Shown here: piece by piece, positions 52,216 to 64,000 of the stretch | How positions within the stretch are numbered: position 1 is the stretch's first letter | How the letters are laid out: the number at the start of each line of letters is the position of its first letter | Assembly (NCBI RefSeq): GCF_964204645.1 | Contig: NC_134027.1 | Span: 24,974,485-25,038,484 of the forward strand | Direction: 5' to 3' | Length of the DNA: 64,000 bases | From: Tubulanus polymorphus | Lineage: Eukaryota; Nemertea; Palaeonemertea; Tubulaniformes; Tubulanidae | Position numbers and translations under genes: made by a program | The notes under the pieces: model-generated | What the model was told of the DNA's origin: nothing | Databases searched by the model: none | The model's input: the letters and a program-made list of their open reading frames with translations, nothing else

Positions 52216-52390
52216 TTTTTTCATCGTTTAGAATTCTAGTTTTATGGAAAACATGTAGGAACTAATTTCATGTATGATTTTAGATAGCAAAAGTAAACCC
52301 GTTTTGTGAGGGCTTGGTGTGAGTTATTTCATTCTACTTACTGGAATCATATTTTCCCATATTCAACATAATCAAATCATAAGTGCTTTA

Positions 52391-53446
52391 TCATTTGTTC
52401 GGTTTATTGGAACCGTTTGTTTTGTGACAAGCGTTGTTCAAAACATCGACAGCTACTTTTCGGAATTGTTCATTTGTCGCGCAATACACGATAAAGTTTA
52501 CTGACGAATCGATGATAGCAAATCCCAAAGTTATTAGTCTCATAAAGTTCAAACGTGGAATATAGCGTTCGATAAAACCAAAACCTTCACAAATGATAAA
52601 CAGCAAAACTACTGATAAAACCATTCTTAAAACCCTAATTTCCCTTCTAGACGATTCATCAGTTACACCGAGCTCTGAACGTCGAGTAACCCGACGGTAA
52701 AATATCGCCAAAATAAGTACAACATTAGTAACAACTAAAGAGCAGATCGGGATCATAACAGTAAGATACATGAATAGATACAGTTCGGAAATACCATAAC
52801 GCCATTTGTGATGGTCAAACCACATTGAGTAACGGTAAACCTTAAAACGTATTGTAATGTATGGCCATTGAACAGGACAATTCATAAATCCAAGATGTTT
52901 TTCAGGCAGGAATCGAATAAAATGACCCATAAAACTAACTAGTAAAATAAATGCCATCGCCCACGTTGATATTCGCTTCTTAGGAAATTGACGAGATTTA
53001 ATCGGAAACAATACGACGATTAACCGCTCTAGACTGAGCAGTACAGTGCACCAGTTACGAGTCATCTGAAACATGTAGAAAAACGGCATGGCGACTGAGA
53101 TGAAAATCCAACCAAAATTCCAGTCATTCCTGCGAAACACAATATCTCCCAAAACGGTGTAAATGTACGCAGTTCTCAGCGGATACATAATAAATGCAGC
53201 GATCATAAACAAAAGATCATTTAAAGCGAGAATTTTGATGAGAAAATAATTTTCAGATTTAAATTGTTTCAGAACAATTAACGTGAATGCGTTGAATATT
53301 AAACCCAGTACAGACGCCGGTAGATACCAGCATAAATATGTTAAAACACAAAATTTGTTAATCCATTGAACGGGAAGAGATTGAATGTGCTGACACAAGT
53401 TGAGTTGAGATGCAGTGGTTGTACTGGTAATGTTATTATCAAACAT
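52391..53446 (-). CDS. Rhodopsin-like (class A) GPCR, cluster copy 7, intact
   Basis: Single-exon receptor of 351 residues counted from MFDNNITSTT; a Met seven codons upstream in the same frame is an alternative start. It is very close to copy 6 throughout and differs mainly by a short deletion in the third extracellular loop (after FGFIER) and a few loop residues. It has the same non-standard motifs: ERL, CEGF, NFIVY. Flanking DNA on both sides is also shared with copy 6 (about 48990-49085 with 52300-52390, and 50200-50520 with 53470-53800), so the two arose by a tandem segmental duplication that also carried the 3' end of the FN3 gene. Confidence 0.94.
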   Translation of the reverse strand: MFDNNITSTTTASQLNLCQHIQSLPVQWINKFCVLTYLCWYLPASVLGLIFNAFTLIVLKQFKSENYFLIKILALNDLLFMIAAFIMYPLRTAYIYTVLGDIVFRRNDWNFGWIFISVAMPFFYMFQMTRNWCTVLLSLERLIVVLFPIKSRQFPKKRISTWAMAFILLVSFMGHFIRFLPEKHLGFMNCPVQWPYITIRFKVYRYSMWFDHHKWRYGISELYLFMYLTVMIPICSLVVTNVVLILAIFYRRVTRRSELGVTDESSRREIRVLRMVLSVVLLFIICEGFGFIERYIPRLNFMRLITLGFAIIDSSVNFIVYCATNEQFRKVAVDVLNNACHKTNGSNKPNK

Positions 53447-53799
53447 CTCATAAGCTAGCAGCCACAACTTCTGTATATCATTTTATTGTGCTTCTATTCT
53501 CCGTTCTATTTATTTCAACGTCCACAGTGATTCTAAATTCAATCAGGTTTTGTAGCATTCCATTCGTTGCCGCAGATTCATTTCATAAAAATTAGATCCT
53601 ATCACATCCTAAATTATATCCCATCTAATTATATCATTGAATCACATGAACTGCATAAACATTCTACGTAATAATGTCCGCATTATGCGACGGATATTTG
53701 TAGCTATATCTATATTTTCCCTTTAAGACTTTGTATCTGAATATTTCACCTTGAATTCGTGTTAAATGGATGCGAAAATTGTAATGCATTCCTTTTTTA

Positions 53800-53995
53800 A
53801 AATTTCGTTTTAGAACTAACAGCGTGAATGCGTTGAATATTAAACCCAGTACCGACGCCAGTAGATACCAGCATAAATAGATTAAAGCAAACAATTTGTT
53901 GATCCGATTAATTTGGAGAGCGTGAATTGTCTGACACCAGTTGAGTTTAGTGGTTGTCAAATGCTGGAAATGCGGTAGTTACATTTACATCAAAC
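53800..53995 (-). pseudogene. GPCR fragment, cluster copy 8 (N-terminus and TM1)
   Basis: Reading leftwards, the sequence gives a receptor-like N-terminus starting near 53993, a frame change at about 53960, then WYLLASVLGLIFNAFTLLVLK, which is TM1 of the cluster family. At about 53805 homology to receptors stops abruptly and is replaced by sequence that matches the 5' flank of copy 6. A deletion from TM2 onward has therefore fused this fragment to the upstream flank of copy 7. Its own upstream DNA (54000-54290) matches the upstream DNA of copy 5 (48740-48985). Confidence 0.8.
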
Positions 53996-54439
53996 ATCCC
54001 ACGATCTGCCGAACGATAATACACGAAGACACGAAAACGAATCCAATAATGACAATAGTGAAGTAAGATGGTGATGGCGTTCGCTAGGTGTGTAATTAGT
54101 GTGGTTAATTGGATTATCGTTTAAATCCCTACAACGATATTCGTTTATTGGTATATATAAGATTTCCCATTTTAATGATTACAATTTGTTCAGGTATCGT
54201 GCAAAATGTAGCAGTAAAGCCGCGTAGTACACGTATCATTAGATCACGTAATAATTTTGAGTTAGAATGTGTCAAATTTTCTGTGACAAGGTGAGTACAT
54301 GCGTTAGTAGCGTCCATAGTAGTTGTATGGTTAGGTATCTTAGTAGAAGTTTTAAAGGAAACTTGAAGTTCCAAGCCCGCCTAGGAAGACACAGATCCAA
54401 CCTCCTAGAACAACTGAGTGCTGACATGAGATGCCACAA

Positions 54440-54530
54440 TCGAGGTTAACCGACACAGGTTGAGATGGCGTAAATGCCATGGTCGAAATAGTAATGTTGT
54501 CGAATATCTCATAAACTGTTAGTCTGTCGA
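54440..54530 (-). pseudogene. GPCR fragment, cluster copy 9 (N-terminal tip)
   Basis: Only the N-terminal tip of a receptor remains. It reads YEIFDNITISTMAFTPSQ, matching the start of the cluster genes with the initiator Met changed to Ile. After this the frame runs into unrelated sequence. It is too short to be functional and marks a ninth receptor unit in the array. Confidence 0.7.
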
Positions 54531-55585
54531 GCTGCGTTAGTCGACGCGAGTCGATGTGCACTACGTCATCGATATTGGGGCTAGAATGGCTAGACTGGTT
54601 GCCGGTCGAATCAACGCATTAACTTTATCGATCGTGATATGATGTCTATAATGATGTCTAGATGGCTATAATGTCAACTATTTTCGAAAATATTAGGCCA
54701 CGCAAAGAAATACCTTTGCTTCTCATAAGCCATTTTTGGAAAAGTGACGAGAGCTTTTTTTTAAACGACCTTGAATCAGGATGGAAATAACTTCTCACCT
54801 GCCGCAGTAACAATTGTGTAATGTCCGTGAAGATAAACACAAAAAGTTTGATTAGGGTTGTCTATCAGGATGCATGCGGGAATGTTTTATTTTATACTTA
54901 AATAAGCATGATATTAATTATTAATTATAATTTAAGAAATAAACTAAAACAGATTTCTGCATGCGGGATGCGTATTTTATGTTTTGTGAGGGTCTGGTGT
55001 TATTTCATTCTAAAAAATTCACAAACAAAAACATACAGGGTTTCATTGATGCCTGAATGGTGTATATACATCATACAGATAATATCTAGAATCATCCATC
55101 GCTTAAAATTGCATTGTTAATCTTTTTTTTCAGATTGTTATTGAATATGTCTTCTAATGCCTAAAAGTATGCCAATGATGAAGCATGCCTCTGAATGTGT
55201 CAGAAGACCTTTTAAAAGTGCTTTATTAGATCTGCCTCTCAAACTCCAGTAAAAAGTCGTCGGTTTACATAGTATTTTATTCGTAGTAATAAAACGACAA
55301 ATACTGATTACTTAAAGACAGGATAATCGAGATAAAAATCAAGGGGTTGAATTCTAGCGCGCAGGCGATGGAATGTTCGATAGAGGTCGCTGATAGTCCG
55401 GTCCTTAGTATTCGGTAATTTCCGATGACGTCACTGCGACGGAAAATTGCAGTAGATATAATATGTTTGCCGGCATCCGGTGAAAAATTTGCAGCGACAT
55501 CTAAAAACAAAAAATCAAATCCTTTAAGCTACTTAACATAAAAAAACACCATGAAATTACATCGATGAAAGGCTTAAAAAGGTTC

Positions 55586-56140
55586 TGTTGTGGGGTTGCT
55601 TTCGGTTCTCCGATGTTGTGGGGTTGAGTTTCTCAACCAATTGTTGTGGGGGCCACGTTGCGTTCTCCCCTCGTGTTGTCGTTGTTGGTTCCGATTAATC
55701 CGATAAGTGATATCCCTCTGACTCCGGAATAATAACAACTCTTCTCGTGGGTCTACGTTCTTTCTTTATTTTCCCGCACAATTCTTATTCCTTCCTACAG
55801 CTCGTATTTTTAGGCTTCTCCGCCACTCTGGCCTCTCTCTCCCCCTTACTGTGCTGACCCTCTCTTTTTATCTTATTTCATGTTATTCGTGACGTATACT
55901 TCTACATATGTTATACGTCACGAGTTTATTATACTTGTTTACTTCCTAGCCATACCAGAGCTCAAGGCTGCCGCTATAACCAGCAACCCTACGCAGATAG
56001 TCACGTCACTTTCACCTATCTTCTATTCAGTGTCTTGTGTGCGACGTAAGCATCTACGTAGGTTGTTTACTAACTTCAGCCACTGCCCTGAACTCTGGCT
56101 TCCCTCCCTCTATGCAAACTACTAATTTATCACCCCAATA
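55586..56140. mobile_element. Insertion of 555 bp, possible solo LTR
   Basis: This stretch is absent from the duplicate copy of the region (junction near 51209), which proves it is an insertion. It starts TGTTGTGGGG and ends CACCCCAATA, with GTTC repeated at both edges (55582-55585, 56141-56144). The start resembles BEL/Pao-type LTRs; the end is not the usual CA. No coding sequence. It lies 24 bases from the stop codon of the FN3 gene, in the 3' flank. Confidence 0.6.
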
Positions 56141-56163
56141 GTTCATCTTTAAATCACTTTGGT

Positions 56164-59100
56164 TTACAGGAAATCGCATTCGTTTAGACCGGTTCGTAAA
56201 GTGGCTGATTCGAGCCAAGTAAAAAAATAAGGAAAGAAATCCATGCGTTACACCACGCGAAAATTGCAAAAACGGATACAAAAATGAAGTTCAACCAAGA
56301 TGGCGGCGTATTCAAACGCTCTGAGAGTAGTTGTCATCCGCCATCAAAATCGTTGCATTATTCATGACATTTTAACCTAAGGGCATGCGTAAAACATCAA
56401 TAATCTTACCTTTCATTTGGATGTCGGCATATCTCACAGACGACTGTCTACCCCGTTTGTGATTATAATAGATAGGATACACGTACACCCGGTATACATG
56501 TCCCGGAACCAGTCCATTAATAGCCGCGCTATACGGTTCCTCTTCGCCTGCCTTCTCTACGAGAATTGTCCGAACGATGTTGAAAAAACTGTTATTTGCT
56601 GTTGAAAAGAAAATATACGTATGTATCAAAACTACATCTACGAGAATGGAATCAAATATAGCCGCAACGCAGCCATAGCGGATTTTCTACACAGCCGCGT
56701 CATGCACATTCGAAATGAAGGGTTATTATAGAATATTTGAAAAATTGCAATTCACATTTTCGGGATTCAAACCGTTATGTGCTATAAATGAAATACATGT
56801 AGATTAATCATTTTTCAGAAGATGCTACATAAACAGTTAACTTCTAAAAATCGGTTATTAACTGGAAAATCTTCACAAGTCGTTATTTCTAAGTATAGTG
56901 TAACTACTATTTTGAGTGTGTGTTCCAATAGTAATCTATGATAAAAATCTCTAAATTTTGTAAAGCATATCTAATAAAGATTTTCACCAGCGCTTAATGG
57001 ATTATTGTGAAACTGCATCTTACAGTCGATACGCTCTACCGGAAAGCAGATATTTCAAACTGTATTCAAATGTGTTCGAATCATCAATTTTTTAATTTTC
57101 TCTCGCCAAATGTCACATTTCAAATATTTTTTCTTTACCTTTTCTATGTACGACTAATTTATACGCGGTGACGCCATGGCCGTTATTCCTTCCACCTACC
57201 CACCGCACCCGTAAAGTTGTCCGGCCAATCTGTTTCAGGTCAACAATCTTAAAGGAACTGATTTCTGAAATGTGTTTGAAAAAAAAACAACCATACATTT
57301 CTCAACTAAAAAGGAATCTTTGTTTCTATTGTCCGTTTGACAATCGAGTCAAAATGGTCAATATACTATGACGCTGGGTCCAGGATTGATGGTCTCATGG
57401 CACTCGAGGCCGTTAGGTTCCAAACGCAGGATTATATATAGCATACTTGTTTCAGTTGTTTTGAAGTAAACTCGATTGCTCGCTGGACCTTCGTACTTTC
57501 CGTTCACCACGACGACATAGGCGTGATATCCACAGTTTGGAGCCAACAGACGAACAAACCCGCAAACTTTACTGGATTTACATCCGCCTATGACGTCATA
57601 CTGACTAGATTGACTTGTATTATCAACGTTGATAACATGAATCTGAAAAAAGCAAAAAAATGAGAAAATTAACCGTATATATCTATTCTATATAATAAGG
57701 CAAGAACTATCTACCGAAACTCTTCTATCCATGAAAGATTACTGCATAGTTAAACTTCAATTATTGATTGAGGTAAAATAAAATCATAATTCGGTGTTGT
57801 TATGCGATGGAAGTTTTGGGAAGGGAATGATCTTTCAAAACTATTCGCCTTGCTGCAATCCGCGCCACAGCGTGAGTTGAAGGGGAAACCGGGAATCTTA
57901 GGAGCAAGAGACCGCTGCGGCCAGTCTGGGATCGTTACTTCTAGAAGACCTCCACTAAGAGGAGAGGCATCTAGGTTTTGCAACTGATCATGTGTTGATT
58001 CTACGTATTAGGAATTCATACCCGGTATGATTTGAATTGACCTCGAATGGCCGTTGATGACGTATTCAGCGCATTCCACGTGAACAGCACGGTCTTCGGG
58101 TCCAACCGATTCGGCGATACTTTGAAGTTTGTCGGTGCTAAGGATGGTACTATTAGAGAAATTACAATAAAAGAGTGCATTGTTAGATTGAAGTAGCCTT
58201 TATAGCCACAACAAAATCACAACAATAAAACAATTCATTTTGAAACTGATATAATGAAACACAAATTTCGCTGATTTATTTCAGCCTCATCGGGTATGCT
58301 CATTAGTGAAATCTGGCGTTTCCTGTTTTCTATTATATATACAAGGCTGGTGTGTTTCATGTTGCAAACACGTTGTGCCATGACCGTAGTTGTGGTGGCT
58401 GATTCGGGCCTTATCAAACAAATATATACAAAACTCAATCTCGGTATTTCCATTTTTAACCTGGTATTTCTTGGTTTAAACTCCACTTTAAAAACGAATT
58501 TTCGTTTTAACGTTTCAACTTTTTGCGTTACTCGAAAATCTACGGTGGCTAGTGGTTATTCCCGGATATGTTGTCTCTTGATATTCAGTATCTACACTGA
58601 GTAGAGACCTCGCTTCATTCCAAGCACGACTGTGCAACTGATACTGAAGCATCAGGAGTTCACGAAAAGACGAAATTTGAGATTGATTCATCAAATTGTT
58701 AAACGTCAACTCTCCACAAACACAATTGCAAATAAGATCTATTTCATTATTCTGTTTAATTCGAATTTTCTCGATTCGATTTTGCCCCCTTGGCTTACAG
58801 GTCGAAAAAAATAATTTTCATTGAAGTTAATAAACGGTATTCTCGCTTTCGAACCTGACTTAGATAGACAATACGATCGCTTTTATCATGCTCCCTCTGC
58901 AGGGATTCGAACCATCAGATAGCACCGCGCAGACTTACCATCTTCCCCGGAATATGCTGTGTTAATCACGGGTTTGTCTATTGGACTTCCACGCGCGTTC
59001 ACCGACTCGACGCTGAACTCGTATGACGTATGAACGGTCAAATGATTTATTTCGTACGAATTTCCCTTCCCGTCCACGATCGCCGTCGACCAATCATCGG

Positions 59101-61490
59101 CCGAGCCGGAGCGTCTCCATCGAACTGTGTACATCAGATTCGGAGCGTTCCATTGCAGAAACGAAAGTGGCTGAAAATAGCGAGGAAACTAAATTAACTT
59201 GAAAGTTCATTAATGCCTCGAAGAAAAAAAACACACATAAGTGCATGTAGTATGTATTGGGTACTACTCACATACGTGTCTGATATTTACTTATCATTTT
59301 TGCCCCTGTCTAAGTCTGCCCCTGGGACCACCCCTGCCCAAATAATCTTAACGCAGGCACTTCGCACCTCCCTATCTTACCTCCCATGAAATTATAATCT
59401 TGTTCGGCGACACGGCCTTGCCTCTAACATCGTCGGGGTTTCTATCTGGCCTATCGGGATTCGTCGAACACGTGCCGTCGACCGGTTCGGGCTGGTCAAC
59501 GCGTCCGTTCGAATAATAGGCCGTTACGCGAAATCGAAACTTCCTGTTCCCGGGCAGTTCGAAGTTAGCGCCGTTTTCAGCGCCACCTACTGTGTCGCCG
59601 TCATACCAGATATCAGACGAATTACCCAACGAGTATTCGACATTGTAGAGCCGCGGTACAACCTTCCGATTCGACGAATCCCAAACGATATGGACGTAAC
59701 GGCCCGAACAGGTTTTCACGTGAGCCTTGGGTACAACTGCAATTAACAAGAGAGATATAAACATTTTCACTGGTTTTACGTGTGCACCAAGAGCCCTAGG
59801 GTACGGGCTAACTGTTTCTTGATCTTACAATAGGGGAGTGTTCTATTTGTGTATTTGGTTGAATGAGTTGATGTTTTATGCTCATCTCCTATACAACCCA
59901 CCACACCTGTCAGACTATAGAGGGTTTGATTTTGAAATCGGAAATCGAAGTACAAATAGCTTAGATGGTCTGTCGAATTCACATCATTTTTTTCCAAAAT
60001 CGAAAACAATTTCGAAATTTCGGTTCGTTTGAACAAGCTTCCATCTAACCTGAGCCCTATTAATAGCGAGTGACTGTCATGATTTATCGCATTATCGAAA
60101 GAAAAACAAACAAAAACATAGATTTTACGAATTTGTAAAAGAATATAATCGTCTCCAACACGCCATGTTACATGTAGTGTTGTGAACAGTTTATGTCCTT
60201 CGCTAAGGTGAAAATGTGTGATATACATGTACAACTTGTAAAAAATCGCTTAGTGAAGAAAAATGGTCGAATCAAAGTATGAGTGAATAAACTTTTTTCG
60301 GGTATTTCAGTATTTTATTTACGACATCTGCTGCGTGTCATCGGGTTTACGATCGTCAAGTATGCGGACTTGAACTCGACGCGATAATAACACGTTTTAA
60401 CATGGAATACAGCCTGCAGCAAAAATACGCTCCGCGCATTCGAAGGAAAAGTCTTACGATGACGATGTAATGATCGTGTTTATTCGCAGACGACGAGACC
60501 TCTTGTTCAATGATGGATAATTCCCTCGGGCTCCGGGAGCATTCACCGCGATTCGCGTTACTCCGCCGCGTCTAACACAGTGAAAACTGTTTCAATCGGT
60601 CGCACTTCGCTTCATTAAACACCTACGAACAGGCAAAATACTTTTGCCTTTCCTCGACGGTATTTGTCGAAACGATCAATTTTGTACGGGATTTTTACGT
60701 ATAAGCTCAAACAAGGCCCTTCTTTGAAAGCCCGCGCTGAAATTACCAAAATGATCTTCGCCTAGCTGGTTAAACGGCCCGACCCAATTCCCTTCATGTT
60801 AGGGTTTTCATCAATAACAGGGCCACAGGGGGCGGGACAGTGCCCAAGAAGAAATTTTGGAAAAGTCCTCTTTTTCAAATGTTATTGTTACGCATATCCT
60901 ATAGTAAGAACTGCCCTTTTTCGGGTTTCTCTGCCCCCGAAAATTCAAATGCTTAATACGGCCCTGAATATAGAACCGTTTCAACTTAGACCCTGGGGCT
61001 GGTTGTATAGTCATGGCATAGACTTAAGAACAGTCTAAGACAAACTAAGTTCTATAGTCAATCTAATAACTTAAGACAAGTCTTAAGATTTAAGACCACT
61101 TTTGGACTTAAGTCACGACTGTGCAACCGGCCCCTGAAGGATGTTTCAATTATTGCTACTAGTCCACTCGACATTTAGAGCCTGGACCCAGTTCCACAGT
61201 TGTGAATTAGAGTAAAGTCTGAGTTAAATTTAGCTCATTTTCGATCATTCAACTCAAAAGTTTAATCTTATCTCGAAACTGTGGAACTGGGTCTCGATCT
61301 ATAAAACTTAGGGGCTGATTTATAGATTATAGGGGTTTACTGAATCTAATTTCAATTTAGTTAACCCCGGTCTAAGTTGATACCAATAAATAAAACCGGT
61401 CCCTGGCTTCAATAGCTTACCTATTTGCGCAGTAAGAACGACCAAATGAAGTAAAATCAGGAAAGTTCTTCGACCCGACACCAGAATCAT
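56164..61490 (-). CDS. Secreted four-FN3 protein of the L1CAM/neuroglian type, 8 exons
   Basis: Exons in coding order: 61421-61490, 59381-59736, 58939-59170, 58022-58137, 57447-57642, 57139-57264, 56410-56598, 56164-56204. All splice phases chain, giving 441 residues. Exon 1 is a signal peptide (residues 1-23, core FLILLHLVVLTA). FN3-1 spans about 27-120, FN3-2 about 121-219, FN3-3 about 220-323, FN3-4 about 324-428, then a 13-residue tail ending CDFL. Neuroglian/L1 hallmarks are NPDDVRGKAVSPNKIIISWE, WNAPNLMYTVRWRR, YSGEDG at the end of FN3-2, APTNFKVSPN with IRGQFKSYR in FN3-3, and NGKYEGPASNRVYF. Canonical family members have six Ig domains, five FN3 domains, a membrane segment and an ankyrin-binding tail; none of these extras is present. 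A soluble cell-adhesion or axon-guidance modulator is an inference. The last exon's frame is conserved in the duplicate copy. Confidence 0.87.
58266..58294 (-). other. Degenerate hammerhead-like hairpin
   Basis: On the minus strand the order is CCGATGA, a GCTGA/TCAGC helix and GAAA. The first core position pair departs from CTGATGA. It lies in the intron between exons 3 and 4 of the FN3 gene. Confidence 0.35.
61184..61294. repeat. Hairpin MITE family, copy 5
   Basis: Same ends and core as the copy at 6772, with more substitutions. It lies in the first intron of the FN3 gene. Confidence 0.7.
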
Positions 61491-64000
61491 CTTCGTTTCT
61501 TTTTACATCTGAAAATACATAATCACAAAATTCGTGGTGTTTATTCGAACCCATATTTCATACTCAGATCCTCAATTCGTTTCAATTGGGTACCGGCACC
61601 GTTACAGTGGCAAGCGAGGATTCCGTAATGATCCACCAGGTGTCGCTAGTAATTTTTGGTTTACCGCGCTTCAGTTTCTTCTACCTTTCATTTAAATTCG
61701 AATCAACTTTTCTCATTAGTAAGTCAATCAGTGAAATCTATACCATACGCTAAGTGACAAAGTGAATTATTTGTATCCGACGACTTTTTTGATGATATTC
61801 GGATTTGGAAGCCTAAAAATCTAGTTCGAATTTCATTGAAAATGAACTGATTTTCGCTACCGGTAGTTTGTGGCGCCATCTGGTGAGTGCCGGAACTCTA
61901 ATTGAATTGATTTTTCTCAGCACCTTAACTGCTTATGATATTGCATAGAATACTTGTATTTAAAAACTAGACAAATATTGAATGTTGAATGTATCACTTC
62001 TCTCCAAAATATTAGTCAGCGTGGTAGCTCCACTGTTGGTATTCTCGAGAAGGATTATTCTAGAAAACAGAATTCTAACGGCACAGACGTACTTTGCCAT
62101 AGCTCATCATCACCGAAAAGAAGAGAAATGCGATACACAAAGACGGCAATAACGAATTCCTCTGTGTCATCCTCGTCGTAATATACCGATGAATACATAT
62201 GTTTATATCATATATCGTTTTGCAGAGAGGAATCATTAAAGCGTGGTTAAAATGATGATAGCGACGTCTCTTCCTCGTCTCGTCTATTCGTCGTCGACGC
62301 AAAATCATCTTTTGATGTCTACTAATCAGCCGGTAGTAGCGATATAACTCAGTTTCCGGAAAACGTGTCAGTTTCCCTTGACGAGCAGACGATATTAAAT
62401 TTTCTCGTCGCATCGATTCGTCATGGCCGGCGACGCCGACCGTGAGCAGCGAGTTTACACTGATTTTCTATGATCGGTTTTTAAAGGCGTTTTAAGGACG
62501 TGATCTGCTGCGTGTGATTATAAAGCTAAGGACGCTTTGCTCACTAGGGGAGGGGTACAGGTTTTTCGTAAACCATTAATTTCATCATGCGTGATTTCGT
62601 GATATCAAGGAAACGTTTCGCGTGAAAACGTGCATTTGAGAGGTCCTTATGAACGTGAATTTGACAAAAAATCTGCGCGATTTCGTGAATCTCTTGGCAT
62701 ATTTTGAATCGATTTCTCAGCGTACCAGAGATCAATCGGGATCGGGATTCAACCGTCATTCGGTCAGAATTGAATGGTTTATTGACATGTGGCAAGTGAA
62801 ACTACGCAATAGACATTCATTTGCCTGTCTTAAGTAGTTTTGAATACCATAGTTGGATTGTAAAATGATTTTTTCTTATCATAAGAACTAACACTTTTCG
62901 TAAATTTAATTGGCGAATTGTCAATTATCCAAAATATGGCCATGAGGTGGTGAATTTCTTCGTTTTATTCCGTGAAAACTTGACTTCATTGTTACCTCGG
63001 TTCCAACTCGCTGATGCAGGGTCTGTTTGAAGTTCCTCCCATCCCTCGTGGGTAATTTGCCGAAGACAGATTCGGTCACGTGTAGATCCCGGTAATTCTT
63101 CGATTTGCTAATGAAAGACTTGGCATTTTTCCAATATTATACCCACCGCTTTTTTTCCGTATTGTTTTCGTGTCTGTATTATGTCTATACGGCTTCTCTA
63201 ATGGCCAGTTCTGTTCATCCGAACGTCTTCGTCGCCTGTCTATTACAAGTTAATTTGCGAAACTTGTTGAATTAGAATCCGGCTTCCTCGAGAGACAGAG
63301 AGCGCGAGAGAGATCACGTCAGTTTGACATTTACAATCAATACAAACAGCCATTAGTGGCGCACACGAAAAGAGGCAATTTGCATAAACCAGTTTGTCAA
63401 CTGTATTTCGACTTCTCGTTCGACTTATCGCAAATTCTTTACAGCAACAATCACTTATCTACGGTGAAAAAAACTCTGTACAAGACATGTATGTACGCTG
63501 TTTACAAGTTTTAATTCTTAACACCACTTGTCGAATCAAAATGAACTCAGCAATTAAGTCTTTGACTATTCTCCTTATTCTGTTTTACAAACTCTTCACA
63601 CCCAACAATTTATTCAGCTATAACACATGAATGCGTCCTTCGTAACACTTGTATGCTCCTTTTTTTCGCCGCAGGCCCTGCCTTCGTGTTGAGGTTGCCC
63701 TCTTCGCAAAGTCGAAGATCAAATTAAAACCTGCTAATTTGTCACTCATCCTTTCAGACATTTCGTATTTTCGAATTTATTTCTCCAAAAATATCTAATA
63801 ACGTAGGTGGGACTCCACTATAGTATGATTATCTGAATGTATTTTAAATTATCTGTAATGTTGATATTTTTTTTTTCTGTAAAGCGCTCTGAGTCATTAT
63901 GAGATTTAGCGCTGTATAAAAATAGATTTTATGATTTTATTATTATCATTACAAGTAGCCGGTGAAATGGCTGCTATATCTGATAAAAGCCTTTTCTTTT
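61491..64000. other. Region upstream of the FN3 gene
   Basis: The promoter of the FN3 gene is expected just right of 61490. The dispersed repeat at 61589-61900 sits there. Nothing else could be assigned. Confidence 0.5.

Noticed and set aside
59776-60234. A 152-codon minus-strand frame beside FN3 exon 2
   Set aside because: It runs across a dispersed repeat shared with 14553-14800; the exon 1 to exon 2 splice bypasses it.
62075-62413. A 112-codon minus-strand frame rich in Arg
   Set aside because: No homology, biased composition and no splice or promoter context.

Overview
This window comes from an intron-rich animal genome. The proteins (a gamma-secretase-activating protein, L1/neuroglian-type fibronectin III domains, GT11 fucosyltransferases and a tandem expansion of rhodopsin-like receptors) and the dense short non-autonomous repeats fit a marine invertebrate, probably a spiralian. 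That placement is inference. No bacterial operon, CRISPR array or viral gene was seen. Splice models were built by hand from GT/AG sites, reading-frame phase and family resemblance.

Left (52-7698, minus): 14 exons of a GSAP (gamma-secretase activating protein) gene. The start codon is present and the C-terminal half runs off the left edge. All 14 exons chain in phase. Its introns hold tandem repeats, hairpin MITEs and a hammerhead-like motif beside an (AT)n tract.

Next (10082-18651): two intronless GT11 alpha-1,2-fucosyltransferase-like genes of 336 codons each in inverted orientation. They are about 91% identical, but the differences fall in patches.

The 18.7-28.5 kb stretch is mostly repeats. 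At 28529-35185 (plus) lies an unrecognised multi-exon gene for a secreted, cysteine-rich protein built of repeated helical units, with a signal peptide at one end and a GPI-anchor-like hydrophobic tail at the other. A Penelope-like foldback element with a 12-bp target-site duplication sits in one of its introns.

39.0-54.6 kb (minus) is a tandem cluster of class A receptors: three intact genes, three copies each broken by a single frameshift, and three deletion fragments. The receptors carry unusual switch motifs (ERL, CEGF, NFIVY).

56164-61490 (minus) is an eight-exon gene for a secreted 441-residue protein with four FN3 domains of the L1CAM/neuroglian type. It has no Ig domains and no membrane segment. 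Its 3' end was duplicated together with the neighbouring receptor genes, leaving a broken copy at 50.65-52.2 kb and a scar at about 55.0 kb where a receptor was lost. The last 2.5 kb hold no gene I can support.
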